From JBEEOW01 sp041191405 (GTDB taxonomy: Bacteria; Bacteroidota; Bacteroidia; Cytophagales; UBA9547), in the NCBI GenBank assembly GCA_041191405.1, contig JBEEOW010000006.1, forward strand, positions 62,001 through 126,000: a stretch of 64,000 nucleotides of DNA. The letters run 5' to 3'. Each line of letters opens with the position of its first letter. The first letter of the stretch is position 1. The notes below the pieces were generated by a model. That model was not told the origin of the DNA, made no database searches, and saw nothing but the letters and a program-made list of their open reading frames with translations. This document shows, piece by piece, positions 46,301-55,849 of the stretch. A program made the position numbers and the translations under genes.

Positions 46301-48818
46301 CCTATCAGGCGAAACCGAGTCATTTAATCACGAATACAGATTTAAAAACAAAAAAGGTGAATATGTATGGTTGTTAAATAGAGGTAAGGTAGTTCAAAGA
46401 GATGAAAATGGAATAGCTATACGAGTTGTAGGTACACATACAGATATTTCAGAACGAAAACTGATAGAGGAGCAACTTAAACTTGCAAAAGACAATTTAA
46501 ATACAACATTTGAAGCCATTACTGAAGGTATAGTACTACAAGATTTAGAAGGGAAAATTGTAGAATGCAATCCTGCTGCTGAGCAAATTTTAGGTTTAAC
46601 TCGTGAGCAAATGGAAGGCAAAAAATCTATTGACTCTTCGTGGAGAGCAATACATGAGGATGGAACAGATTACCCAGGAAATACACATCCTGCCATGCGA
46701 ACACTCGCTACAGGAGAATCTATTTTCAATGATATAATGGGGGTTCATAAGCCGAATGGTGAATTAACTTGGATAAATATAAACTCAGTATTACTACCCA
46801 ATAATAGAGGAGTAGTTTGTAGTTTTGCTGATATTACCGAAGCTAAGAAGAATGAAAAAACTATAGTTTCTAGAGAGAAATGGATTCGTTCGTTGGTATC
46901 AAATATGGACGACTTGGTTTTTGTATTGGATACAAACTTTATTTTTAAAGAATATTTCACTAAAGATGCCGATTCATTATATACCAAACCAGAAGAATTC
47001 ATAGGAAAGCATATTGATTATTCAGGTTTACCAAATGATGCTTTGAACATTATTAAAAATGCATTACAAAATTGTAAAGATTATAAAATATCACAAAAAG
47101 TAGAATATTCTTTGAACTTTACAAATGAAGTGTTGTGGTATGATTTAGGAGTATCTTTTGTAATTGATAATAATGATAATATCACAGATATAATTTGCGT
47201 TGCTCGAAATATTACGGCTGCTAAAAAAATAGAAAGAGAAATAATTCATGCAAAAAATGCAGCAGAGGCAGCTAGTGTAGCTAAATCGGAGTTTTTGGCA
47301 AATATGAGTCACGAAATACGTACACCATTAAACGGTGTAATTGGTTTTAGTGATTTATTGATGAATACTAATTTGGACACTACCCAGCAATTATATATTA
47401 ATACAATTAATAATTCTGCTAAATCATTGCTTGATATTATAAATGATATTCTTGATTTCTCAAAAATTGAGGCTGGAAAATTAGAATTAGAAACTTTATC
47501 TACCGATTTAGAGCAATTATTAATTACAGCAAGTAATATTATATCATATCAATGTCAATCCAAAAATCTTGAATTATTACTAAATATTTCTCCAGATATT
47601 CCTAAACATATTTTTACTGACTCAGTTCGATTACGTCAGGTGATAGTGAATTTATTAGGAAATGCTGTAAAATTTACTGAAAAAGGCGAAATTGAGCTTA
47701 AAGTAGAAGTTTTAAGTAAAATTCAAGATAAAACAAAGTTACGTTTTTCAATAAAAGATACTGGAGTAGGTATAGCACCTGAAAAGCTAAAGTCAATATT
47801 TAATGCTTTTTCTCAAGAAGATACTTCAACTACACGTAAGTTTGGAGGTACAGGCTTAGGTTTAACTATCTCAAATAAATTGTTGGCTCTGATGGGTGGC
47901 GCTGCCATTCAGGTTGAAAGTGAGTTAGAAAAAGGCAGTACATTTTATTTTGAAGTTGAGTTTAAGGCAGATGATGCAGTAGTTACTCCTAATGCACAAT
48001 TTGATTTAAGCCACATTAAACATATTTTGATTGTTGACGATAACGAAAAAACAAATCAAATAATATCTCAAATTATTGGTAAGTATAATATTACTTCCGA
48101 ATTTCTGACCGATGGTATAGATGCACTGTACAACCTAAAAAAAGGTGCAAAGTATGATGCAATTATTATTGATAATAACTTAAAGGATATGAATGGAATA
48201 GAAGTGATTTCTAAAATCAGATCTAACTCAAATCCTGAAATAGCCAAACTGCCAATAATACTTACCTATTCAACCTCTGAACAGCACGATTTGTATAGCC
48301 AATGCTTAGAATTAGGTGTAAGGCAACAAATTTTAAAGCCAATTAATTCAACTCAGTTATTAACTGCTTTGTCAAAAGTCAATACTTTTGAGGAGATTGA
48401 AGTTGATAAAAATATTGATAATCAATTGTTAACTTCAACTAATACACATACGGTGTTGGTAGTTGATGATAATAGAATTAATATACTTTTAGCAAAAACA
48501 ATTTTGAGCAAACTATTACCAAATGCGATGATAATGGAGGCACAAGATGGAGACAAAGCTGTTCAATTAAATAAAGAGCATCAGTTTGATATTATTTTTA
48601 TGGACGTACAAATGCCAATATTAAATGGATATCAAGCAGCAGAAGCTATTCGAAACTCAGAACAAAAGGGTACAAAAGTGCCAATTATTGCACTAACAGC
48701 CGGTACTGTATTAGGCGAAAAAGAACGCTGCCTGCGTGCAGGAATGGATGATTATATTAGTAAACCATTTACCAAAGAAGCAATTGAAAAAGTATTGCAT
48801 ACTTACTTAACTGTTTAA
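43302..48818 (+). CDS. Giant soluble hybrid histidine kinase: GAF, about nine PAS, HisKA, HATPase, two receivers
   Basis: 1838 residues from the ATG at 43302 (a TTG six bases earlier adds two residues). N-terminal GAF (about 20-160, GVPITLVSLID, APLIDSNGFALGTLCVID), then about nine PAS/PAC units up to about residue 1310. Two types alternate: RW.FAIEG.GDG.W.W and the AQ.IS..GSWEFD type, the latter repeated four to five times. HisKA has His1337, HATPase_c has DTGVGIAP and GGTGLGLTI, and the receivers have Asp1624 and Asp1768. No membrane helix, so cytoplasmic. It follows the BLUF gene by 45 bases and precedes a related kinase by 37. Predicted to integrate light and other cytoplasmic cues in a phosphorelay; no Hpt domain is seen. 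Confidence 0.93.
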   Translation: MKPINETERLAALKSYKVLDTLPEEQFDRLTELASVICGVPITLVSLIDADRQWFKSAVGLDAPETPRDISFCQFAILGDEVFTVENALEDERFKNNPLVTGAPDIRFYAGAPLIDSNGFALGTLCVIDRVPRKLEHNQQRALEILAKEVVSQLELRKQKNDKEQYESLFNLSLDLVCIANTDGFFKQLNPAFTTILGWSQEELLGKPFAEYIHPDDLNSTYEIVAELAKGVQLVNFVNRYRTKLGDYKTINWMANPDVVTGDLYAIGRDVTESNKLNEQITNAQKSLEEAQSISKVGSWEFDLETNFLTWSQEHYNIFEIESPQSQENLYNLYRSKIHHDDIAALDKAVKEAVELGKDFTYEHRCVLDNGKRVKYVIGIGKVILNQAGKPVLLKGTIQDITERKLSETKAQYIEDRWKFAIEGNGDGLWDWDIRTNTVYYSDQWKRMIGYEPHEIEDTLDTWSSRIHPDDIAEAYHQIDLHLKNEIPLYSHEQRIRCKDGSYKWVLDRGRVIEWDQNGKPVRMVGTNNDLTQRKKYENTILEKQKSLNDAQKISKTGSWEFDLITNEIIWSEETYNIYEISKNATGEELFNSYKASFKNEEFAINQKLVAECIQNKTPFESERFVYFDNGARRKYLLGKGEPICNENGEVVALRGTIQDITDRKNLELENEKTNNRLLEAQKISKLGSWEFDVNTYDTIWSPVLVDIFEIEETENPNNYYNRYRETFDEVELANFDTQLNLCLTEGIPYKVEHKSYFDNKTRFKYIVTNGFLVYDEFGKPKYLYGTTQDITEQKLLELDILKKQEQLNEAQAIAQIGSFDFNLQTQELYWSHELHNIFEISLDTPKDKIYELYLSRFKAEDIERLNGLIANALANKSDYEIEHPIFIGDTTKYIYGKAKIISDVNGNPTNIRGIAQNITDRKLADEKLRINEERWQFAIEGSGDGIWEWNPAEKKTFYSKRWLEMLGFSPDDFTDSDSEWSSRLHPDDIERTFAEISLNLSGETESFNHEYRFKNKKGEYVWLLNRGKVVQRDENGIAIRVVGTHTDISERKLIEEQLKLAKDNLNTTFEAITEGIVLQDLEGKIVECNPAAEQILGLTREQMEGKKSIDSSWRAIHEDGTDYPGNTHPAMRTLATGESIFNDIMGVHKPNGELTWININSVLLPNNRGVVCSFADITEAKKNEKTIVSREKWIRSLVSNMDDLVFVLDTNFIFKEYFTKDADSLYTKPEEFIGKHIDYSGLPNDALNIIKNALQNCKDYKISQKVEYSLNFTNEVLWYDLGVSFVIDNNDNITDIICVARNITAAKKIEREIIHAKNAAEAASVAKSEFLANMSHEIRTPLNGVIGFSDLLMNTNLDTTQQLYINTINNSAKSLLDIINDILDFSKIEAGKLELETLSTDLEQLLITASNIISYQCQSKNLELLLNISPDIPKHIFTDSVRLRQVIVNLLGNAVKFTEKGEIELKVEVLSKIQDKTKLRFSIKDTGVGIAPEKLKSIFNAFSQEDTSTTRKFGGTGLGLTISNKLLALMGGAAIQVESELEKGSTFYFEVEFKADDAVVTPNAQFDLSHIKHILIVDDNEKTNQIISQIIGKYNITSEFLTDGIDALYNLKKGAKYDAIIIDNNLKDMNGIEVISKIRSNSNPEIAKLPIILTYSTSEQHDLYSQCLELGVRQQILKPINSTQLLTALSKVNTFEEIEVDKNIDNQLLTSTNTHTVLVVDDNRINILLAKTILSKLLPNAMIMEAQDGDKAVQLNKEHQFDIIFMDVQMPILNGYQAAEAIRNSEQKGTKVPIIALTAGTVLGEKERCLRAGMDDYISKPFTKEAIEKVLHTYLTV

Positions 48819-48855
48819 AATTTAAAACGTATTTTACCAAACAAATTATTTTGAG

Positions 48856-51800
48856 ATGAAAGAGCATTATCTTCAAAAAGAGCTTTTTGACTTATTAAAA
48901 AGCGATGATAAAATTTTAAACTTTATTCAAGAAGTTTGCTTGGATGGTATGTGGTATTGGGATCTTGAAAAGCCTGAAAACGAATGGATGAATAAACGTT
49001 TTTGGGATAAATTAGGATATGATGCGCATGAAATGCCTCACTCACCGAGTGCTTGGCAAGGTATTATAAATCAAGAAGATTTAGCATTAGCTACCGAAAA
49101 TATTCACAAACATCTTCAAGACCCTCTTTTTCCATTTGAACAAGTAATTAGATACACTCATAAAAATGGAAATACTATTTGGATTAAATGTATGGGTAAA
49201 GCTATTTTTAATGAAAATAACGTTCCTGTACGAATGTTGGGTGTTCATATTGACATTACAAACTTAAAAGAAGGTGAAGAATTTATTAAAAAAATAAATG
49301 ACGATTTAAAACAACAGAATTTTGAATATCAAAGAACATCAAGACTTTTAAATGATGCCCAAAAAATGGCAAATATGGGAGCTTGGGAACTTGATGTTGC
49401 TACAGGTAAAACATATTGGACAGATGAGGTTTATAATATCCATGAATTAGAGAGAGGTTTTGATCATAATAAAGTAAATGGAATTGAATTTTATCATCCA
49501 GATTATCGTCAAGAACTTATTGATAAGTTGACCAATGCAATTCAAAATCACGAAAATTTTGAATTAAAAGCGAAGTTTATAACTTTTAAAAATAATCTTC
49601 GTTGGGTGCTAGTATCTGGTTTTCCGGTTGCAGAAAACGGAACTGTAACTCGTTTAAACGGGATGATTCAAGATATAACCGAGCAAGAAAGAAATGCGGA
49701 GTTACTGAATCAAAAAAATACCATGTTAGATATGGTAAACACCCTTCAACATACATTTTTAGTAGAGGGAAATGATTCTGATGTTTTTGATCTTGCTTTA
49801 AAAATGGTTTTAGATGTAACAGATAGTGAATATGGATTTATTGGCGAAGTTTTACATGCTGATGATGGGCAACCATATTTAAAAACCAAAGCAATAACTA
49901 ATATTGCTTGGAATGATGCTACCAAAAAATTTTATGAAGAAAACGCACCCCAAGGATTAAATTTTACTAACCTTAAAACTTTGTTTGGAGAGGTTTTATT
50001 AACTGGCAAACCAATGATTGCCAATGTTCCAGCTTCTCATCCTAAAAAAGGTGGTTTACCAAATGGTCACCCTCCTTTAAATGCATTTTTAGGTTTGCCA
50101 TTGTATGTTGGTAACAAAATGGTGGGAATGGCAGGTGTATCAAATAGGCCAGGAGGTTACGACGAAAAACTTATTTCAAATATTGAAACCCTAACTACAA
50201 CTATTGGTCGTTTAATTGATTCTCAACAGTCAAAAATTGCTTTAAATAATAGTTTAGAAACTCTTGCAAAAAGCAATTTAGAAAATCAAAATATAACCAA
50301 TGCTATAAATGCCAGTTCATTGCTTTCAGTAACTGATGTTCAGGGCAATATAATAAAAGTAAATCAACAATTTTGTGCATTATCTGGATATACTGAAGAA
50401 GAATTAATTGGTCAAAATCATAGAATTATTTCATCAGGATATCATGATAAGCAATTTTGGAGGGATTTATGGAAAACCATAAGTAGTGGCAAGGTTTGGA
50501 AAGGAGAAGTTAAAAATAGAGCCAAAGATGGAAGCGAATATTGGGTAAGCTCAGTAATAAATCCAGTTTTTAACCAATCAGGTGAGATAACCAACTATTT
50601 GTCTATAAGGCAGGATATTACAGCTAAAAAAAGAGCTGAAGAGGAAAACAAAGAATCAAGTCTTAGATTAACTCTTGCAACGCAGGCTGCCAATATTGGT
50701 ATTTGGGAATATAATATTGTTGAAAATAAAATATTATGGGATGATCAAATGTATGCTCTTTATGGATTAACCAAATATTCCTTTCAAGGTGTTTATGAAG
50801 CTTGGCGTTCGGGGCTTCATCCTGATGATATTGAAAGGGGCGACTTTGAAATTGACTTAGCAATAAAGGGTGAAAAAGATTTTAATACAGAATTTAGGGT
50901 AGTTTGGCCTGATGGTTCTGTGCATCATATAAGAGCTTTGGCTACAATTATCAGAGATGAAAATGGAAAAGCAACAAAGATGATTGGTACCAATTGGGAT
51001 ATAACAGATGCTAAAAAAGCAGAAAGAGAAATAATTCATGCAAAAAATGCAGCCGAAGCTGCAAGCTTAGCCAAATCAGAGTTTTTAGCCAATATGAGTC
51101 ACGAAATTCGTACACCATTAAATGGAGTAATAGGCTTTAGTGATTTATTGATGAGTACCAATCTTGATAGTACTCAACAACTATATACATCTACTATTAA
51201 TAATTCCGCCAAATCATTGCTTGATATAATCAATGATATACTCGATTTTTCTAAAATTGAAGCCGGTAAGCTTGAAATTGAAACAGTTGCAACCGATATT
51301 GAACAATTGCTAATTACTGCAAGTAATATTGTATCATATCAGTGTCAAACTAAAAATATTGAGTTGTTACTCAATATTTCACCTGAAATACCTAAGAAAA
51401 TTTGGACCGATTCAACTAGGCTCCGTCAAATTATTGTAAACTTATTGAGTAATGCAGTAAAGTTTACTGAAAAAGGCGAAGTTGAGTTAAAAGCCGAAGT
51501 ACTTACTAAAACAGAAGTTTCAGCTAAACTTCGTTTTTCAATTAAAGATACAGGGGTGGGTATAGCCCCTGAAAAATTAAAGTCTATATTTAATGCATTT
51601 TCTCAAGAAGATTCTTCAACCACTCGTAAATTTGGAGGTACAGGTTTAGGTTTAACTATTTCAAATAAGTTGTTAGATTTAATGGGAGGTGCTGCCATAC
51701 AAGTTGAAAGTGAATTAGGTAAAGGCAGTACATTTTATTTTGAAATTGAATTTAAATCTGAAGATTCAATTGAATTAACCAATACTTCTATTGATTTAAA

Positions 51801-52608
51801 TCATATCAAACATATTTTAGTTGTGGATGATAATGAAAAAACGAGTCATATTATCTCACAAATAATTGGTAAATATAATATCACTTCCGACTATTTATCA
51901 GTTGGCATTGATGTATTGTATCATCTCAAAAAAGGAGCAAAATATGATGTAATTATCATTGATAACAATCTACAGGATATGTCGGGAATTGAATTGATTT
52001 CTAAAATTAGATCTAATTCAAATCCTGAAATTGCTAAAATGCCAATAATACTTACTTATTCAACCTCAGAGCAACATGATTTGTACAGCCAGAGTTTAGA
52101 ATTGGGAGTAAGGCAACAGATTTTAAAACCAATTAACTCTATTCAATTGTTAATGGCTTTGTCAAAAGTTAATTCTTATGAGGAAATTGAAGTTGATAAT
52201 AAAATAGACAATCAATTGTTAACTTCAACCAGTACACATAAAGTGTTAGTGGTTGATGATAATAAAATAAATATACTTTTAGCGAAAACTATATTGAATA
52301 AACTATTGCCAAATGCAATGATTATTGAGGCACAAGATGGTGACAAAGCTGTTCAATTAAGTAAAGAAAATCAGTTTGATATTATTTTTATGGATGTACA
52401 AATGCCAATATTAAATGGATATCAAGCAGCTGAAGCGATTCGAAACTCAGAACCTGAGGGTGGAAAAGTGCCTATTATTGCTTTAACAGCAGGTACTGTT
52501 ATAGGAGAAAAAGAACGTTGCCTGCGTGCAGGAATGGATGATTATATTAGTAAACCATTTACCAAAGAAGCAATTGAAAATGTATTGAAATTACATTTGC
52601 ATCACTAA
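48856..52608 (+). CDS. Soluble hybrid histidine kinase: PAS, GAF, PAS, HisKA, HATPase, two receivers
   Basis: 1250 residues. PAS (about 30-140), PAS (about 165-275, GAWELDVATGKTYWTDE), GAF (about 290-460), two PAS (about 475-590, 600-720), HisKA with His749, HATPase_c, receivers with Asp1036 (IIIDNNLQDMSG) and Asp1180 (IFMDVQMPILNG). From the linker KKAEREIIHAKNAAEAAS onward it is almost the same as the preceding giant kinase, so the two are products of duplication or gene conversion. No transmembrane segment. Probably in the BLUF operon. The final receiver may pass phosphate to an external Hpt protein. Confidence 0.93.
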   Translation: MKEHYLQKELFDLLKSDDKILNFIQEVCLDGMWYWDLEKPENEWMNKRFWDKLGYDAHEMPHSPSAWQGIINQEDLALATENIHKHLQDPLFPFEQVIRYTHKNGNTIWIKCMGKAIFNENNVPVRMLGVHIDITNLKEGEEFIKKINDDLKQQNFEYQRTSRLLNDAQKMANMGAWELDVATGKTYWTDEVYNIHELERGFDHNKVNGIEFYHPDYRQELIDKLTNAIQNHENFELKAKFITFKNNLRWVLVSGFPVAENGTVTRLNGMIQDITEQERNAELLNQKNTMLDMVNTLQHTFLVEGNDSDVFDLALKMVLDVTDSEYGFIGEVLHADDGQPYLKTKAITNIAWNDATKKFYEENAPQGLNFTNLKTLFGEVLLTGKPMIANVPASHPKKGGLPNGHPPLNAFLGLPLYVGNKMVGMAGVSNRPGGYDEKLISNIETLTTTIGRLIDSQQSKIALNNSLETLAKSNLENQNITNAINASSLLSVTDVQGNIIKVNQQFCALSGYTEEELIGQNHRIISSGYHDKQFWRDLWKTISSGKVWKGEVKNRAKDGSEYWVSSVINPVFNQSGEITNYLSIRQDITAKKRAEEENKESSLRLTLATQAANIGIWEYNIVENKILWDDQMYALYGLTKYSFQGVYEAWRSGLHPDDIERGDFEIDLAIKGEKDFNTEFRVVWPDGSVHHIRALATIIRDENGKATKMIGTNWDITDAKKAEREIIHAKNAAEAASLAKSEFLANMSHEIRTPLNGVIGFSDLLMSTNLDSTQQLYTSTINNSAKSLLDIINDILDFSKIEAGKLEIETVATDIEQLLITASNIVSYQCQTKNIELLLNISPEIPKKIWTDSTRLRQIIVNLLSNAVKFTEKGEVELKAEVLTKTEVSAKLRFSIKDTGVGIAPEKLKSIFNAFSQEDSSTTRKFGGTGLGLTISNKLLDLMGGAAIQVESELGKGSTFYFEIEFKSEDSIELTNTSIDLNHIKHILVVDDNEKTSHIISQIIGKYNITSDYLSVGIDVLYHLKKGAKYDVIIIDNNLQDMSGIELISKIRSNSNPEIAKMPIILTYSTSEQHDLYSQSLELGVRQQILKPINSIQLLMALSKVNSYEEIEVDNKIDNQLLTSTSTHKVLVVDDNKINILLAKTILNKLLPNAMIIEAQDGDKAVQLSKENQFDIIFMDVQMPILNGYQAAEAIRNSEPEGGKVPIIALTAGTVIGEKERCLRAGMDDYISKPFTKEAIENVLKLHLHH

Positions 52609-52823
52609 ATAAGGCTTGTTAATTGAATTGATATTTAAGGTTAATGTTCAAAAAATGAATAATAACCTTAAAATATCAACTTGTATTGTGAAAGTATCTA
52701 AATCTTTTAAACTATACAAATTGTATTTTTTAAGGTTTAAAATGATAAATTTATAAACTCAATTGAAAGTATTACGTATTGAATAAATACAAATTTATTT
52801 ACTAATTTATTTCACTAACTCAT

Positions 52824-53330
52824 TTGAAAAAAATATTTGTAATCATATTGATACTATTAAGTAATTACAACTATGCTAATTTTCAATCAAATGAGAAAAT
52901 GAAGGCAATTTTTATATACAATTTTTTGAAATATATTGAGTGGCCGAGTGATAAAAAAGTTGGTCCATTTATAATCGGAATTAAAGATTCTCCTGAGTTG
53001 TTTGATGAAGTATTATTAATTGCCAATATTAAAAAAGTGTATGGTAATCAGCAAGTTATTGTTAAAAAGGCTGATGACTTGAATGAGAAATATCACCTTT
53101 TATTTGTTGGTAAATTATATAAAGGAAGTATGATGGCGATTGCTGAAACAGCTAAACAAAATAATACTTTATTAATTTCAGATATACCTGGCAGTATAAA
53201 AAAAGGTGTTTGCATTGAGTTGATAATTGCTGGTAATCAGGCTGAATTTGATATCAATAAACGAAATTTAAAAGAAAGTAAACTGTCTGTTTCTCAACAA
53301 CTGATGGATATTGCTCGAAATATTGAATAA
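52824..53330 (+). CDS. YfiR-family (DUF4154) periplasmic protein
   Basis: 168 residues from a TTG start (first Met-like codon, MKKIFVIILILLSNYNYAN signal). The YfiR pattern is clear: MKAIFIYNFLKYIEWP, FIIGIKDSPELFDEV, QVIVKKADDLNEKYHLLFVGKL, LISDIPGSIKKGVCIELI and a closing LSVSQQLMDIARNIE. In Pseudomonas YfiR is a periplasmic repressor of the YfiN cyclase; here the gene stands 9 bases before a membrane hybrid kinase and a TonB receptor, so it may sense outer-membrane or redox state for that kinase. The 215-base gap upstream shows no clear promoter box. Confidence 0.88.
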   Translation: MKKIFVIILILLSNYNYANFQSNEKMKAIFIYNFLKYIEWPSDKKVGPFIIGIKDSPELFDEVLLIANIKKVYGNQQVIVKKADDLNEKYHLLFVGKLYKGSMMAIAETAKQNNTLLISDIPGSIKKGVCIELIIAGNQAEFDINKRNLKESKLSVSQQLMDIARNIE

Positions 53331-53339
53331 TATATATTT

Positions 53340-55829
53340 ATGAAAAAAATATTTAATTTAAATATTTATGGTGTAAGTAGGAGAATTATTATTGGTTTTG
53401 CTACTATAATTTTTGCTTTTGCAATTAGTGTTATTTTTATTGGTAAAATAGTAAATAATTCACAAACTACTTTAGATAATTTATTTGAAGAACACGATAA
53501 GTCAGTTGAAAACTTATATGAATTTAGGCAAATAATTAATCAAACTAAATTAAGTTTTTTGAATATTGTTTATTTACCAAAAGGTGATGTAGAAATTAAA
53601 ACAATCCAAAATATTCACAATATCCAATTTCCTAAGCTTGAAAAAAAATTATTGAAAAGTTTAGAAATGTGGCAAAGTAATAATGAGAAAATAGTTATTA
53701 TTTCTTCATTAAAATTATTCAATGAAAATATCAAAAGTCAAAAACAAATTATTGAATTATTGCCTGATTTTGAGAGTCGTAATAATGCAATGCTCAAATT
53801 TCAAAGTGAAGAAATTTTAGAAATATCTATACTGCCGGTGCTTGATAAAATTAATAATGATGTACAAAAATCGCTTGAATGGCATAAAGATGAAAAAGAA
53901 AAATCTCGTCAATTAATGACTGATTATTTTAAACAGCTAATGTATGTTTTACTGATAATTGGTTTCATTATGACAGTATTAGGTGTTATTGCAACTCAAA
54001 TTACGGCAAGCAAAATTGCCAAGCCTTTACAAAAAATGAAAGAGTTGATTTTTAGGTTAAGTAAAGGTGAATTAGTTTCTGGTCAAAAATTTGAAACCAA
54101 TGATGAAATTGAAGAAATTAGTATATCAATCAATAAGTTAATTGATAGTATGAAATACAATGCTCGCTTTGCTGAGAGCATTGGAGAAGGTATGTTTGAT
54201 TTAGTATATGAGCCACTTAGCGATAAAGATGAACTTGGGTATTCGTTAAAACAAATGAATTTTCAAATTAAAAATTTAATTGAATCGCTACAAACTACTC
54301 AAAAACAAACACTTTTAGCTAAAAATAAAGCTGAAGAAGCTTTAATCAGTAAATCTCAATTTTTATCAGTAATGTCGCATGAAATTAGAACTCCTTTAAA
54401 TGCAATATTGGGTATGTCTAATTTATTAAATGATGCAAGCTTAAGTGAGGAACAAAAAGATTATTTAGTTACTATTCAATTTTCGGCCAAAAATTTACTG
54501 CATTTAATAAACGACATTTTGGATATTACAAAACTAGAAGCAGGCAAAGTAATTATTGAAAATGTTGATTTTAACTTATACAATCAAATTCAAAGTATAC
54601 AGAAGTCGCATTTGGTAGCTGCTTCCGAAAAATCTATTTTATTAGATATTAATTCAAATATAACAGCCAATACACTTTATAATGGAGACTCCTACCGATT
54701 AAATCAAGTTTTGAATAACCTAATAAATAATGCAATCAAATTCACTCACAAAGGAAAGATTACTATAAAAGCGAATGTTGTAAATAGCTCTTCTAGTTTC
54801 GATACAATTTTGTTTGAAATTGAGGATACCGGAATTGGGATTCCATTGTCGAAACAAGATATCATTTTTGAATCCTTTACCCAGGCTGATTTAAACACAA
54901 CTCGTTTATATGGAGGATCAGGTTTGGGGCTATCCATCTGTAAAAAATTAATCGAAAGCATGGGTAGTAAAATTCAACTTACTAGTACTGTGGGAGTAGG
55001 CTCTGTATTTAGTTTTGAACTTAATTTGCCAAAAACAATAATTTTAAATTCAAATGAGAATATTTTACCTGAATCAAATGCCATCAATGTTGAAGGTAAA
55101 AACATACTTTTAGTGGAAGATAATACAATTAATGCCAAAGTAATGGCAGGATTTTTTAAAAAATGGAAGATAAATTTTGAATTAGCTGAAAATGGAAAAA
55201 TTGCAACTGAAAAAGTTGAAGAGGGTAAATATGATTTGATTTTAATGGATTTGCAAATGCCAATAATGGATGGTTATGAAGCAACTAAGATTATTAAATC
55301 CAAACAAATTTCAACTCCTATTATTGCACTTTCTGCTGAAGCATTACACGATATCAAAACTTTATTAGACGAATTTGGTTTCAATGATTATGTTTCAAAA
55401 CCATTTGTTCCTCAAGATTTAATAAATAGAATAAGTTATTTTACTTCGACTGAATATTTGGCAAATAAATTACAAACAAAAGATAATCAATTAGTTTCTT
55501 TTTACAGATATAATGAACTTGCCAATAATGATTCTGCATTTTTAAAGATGATACTTTGTCAAGTGCTCGAAGAATTTCAAATAGTGTTGACTTATTTTGA
55601 ACATGACTTGTCCTATATAAATGAAAACAAGGTAGTTCTGGAGACAATGTTTAATAAAATTATGCCAAGTTTAAAAATGCTTTCATTGTCTGATTTGTAT
55701 CTAAGTTTTGAAAAAATATTAAAAATTGAGGATGCTGATATGGAAAATAGTAATGAACTAAAATTACATATAGAGAAATCAATACGTGCAGTGATTTTAG
55801 AATTACAAACTAAAATAAAAAATATATAA
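53340..55829 (+). CDS. Membrane hybrid histidine kinase with HAMP and one receiver domain
   Basis: 829 residues. TM1 (about 14-32), a helical periplasmic sensor (about 35-195, 4-helix type), TM2 (about 200-220), HAMP (about 222-275), HisKA with His347 in VMSHEIRTPLNAILG, HATPase_c (DTGIGIPL, GGSGLGLSIC) and a receiver with Asp637 (ILMDLQMPIMDG). The last ~100 residues are helical without a clear Hpt histidine. YfiR lies upstream and a TonB receptor 20 bases downstream; this trio recurs in Bacteroidota and Proteobacteria, and is inferred to couple periplasmic/outer-membrane sensing to a phosphorelay. Confidence 0.92.
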   Translation: MKKIFNLNIYGVSRRIIIGFATIIFAFAISVIFIGKIVNNSQTTLDNLFEEHDKSVENLYEFRQIINQTKLSFLNIVYLPKGDVEIKTIQNIHNIQFPKLEKKLLKSLEMWQSNNEKIVIISSLKLFNENIKSQKQIIELLPDFESRNNAMLKFQSEEILEISILPVLDKINNDVQKSLEWHKDEKEKSRQLMTDYFKQLMYVLLIIGFIMTVLGVIATQITASKIAKPLQKMKELIFRLSKGELVSGQKFETNDEIEEISISINKLIDSMKYNARFAESIGEGMFDLVYEPLSDKDELGYSLKQMNFQIKNLIESLQTTQKQTLLAKNKAEEALISKSQFLSVMSHEIRTPLNAILGMSNLLNDASLSEEQKDYLVTIQFSAKNLLHLINDILDITKLEAGKVIIENVDFNLYNQIQSIQKSHLVAASEKSILLDINSNITANTLYNGDSYRLNQVLNNLINNAIKFTHKGKITIKANVVNSSSSFDTILFEIEDTGIGIPLSKQDIIFESFTQADLNTTRLYGGSGLGLSICKKLIESMGSKIQLTSTVGVGSVFSFELNLPKTIILNSNENILPESNAINVEGKNILLVEDNTINAKVMAGFFKKWKINFELAENGKIATEKVEEGKYDLILMDLQMPIMDGYEATKIIKSKQISTPIIALSAEALHDIKTLLDEFGFNDYVSKPFVPQDLINRISYFTSTEYLANKLQTKDNQLVSFYRYNELANNDSAFLKMILCQVLEEFQIVLTYFEHDLSYINENKVVLETMFNKIMPSLKMLSLSDLYLSFEKILKIEDADMENSNELKLHIEKSIRAVILELQTKIKNI

Positions 55830-55849
55830 TCACAATAAGTGGATGAGTT

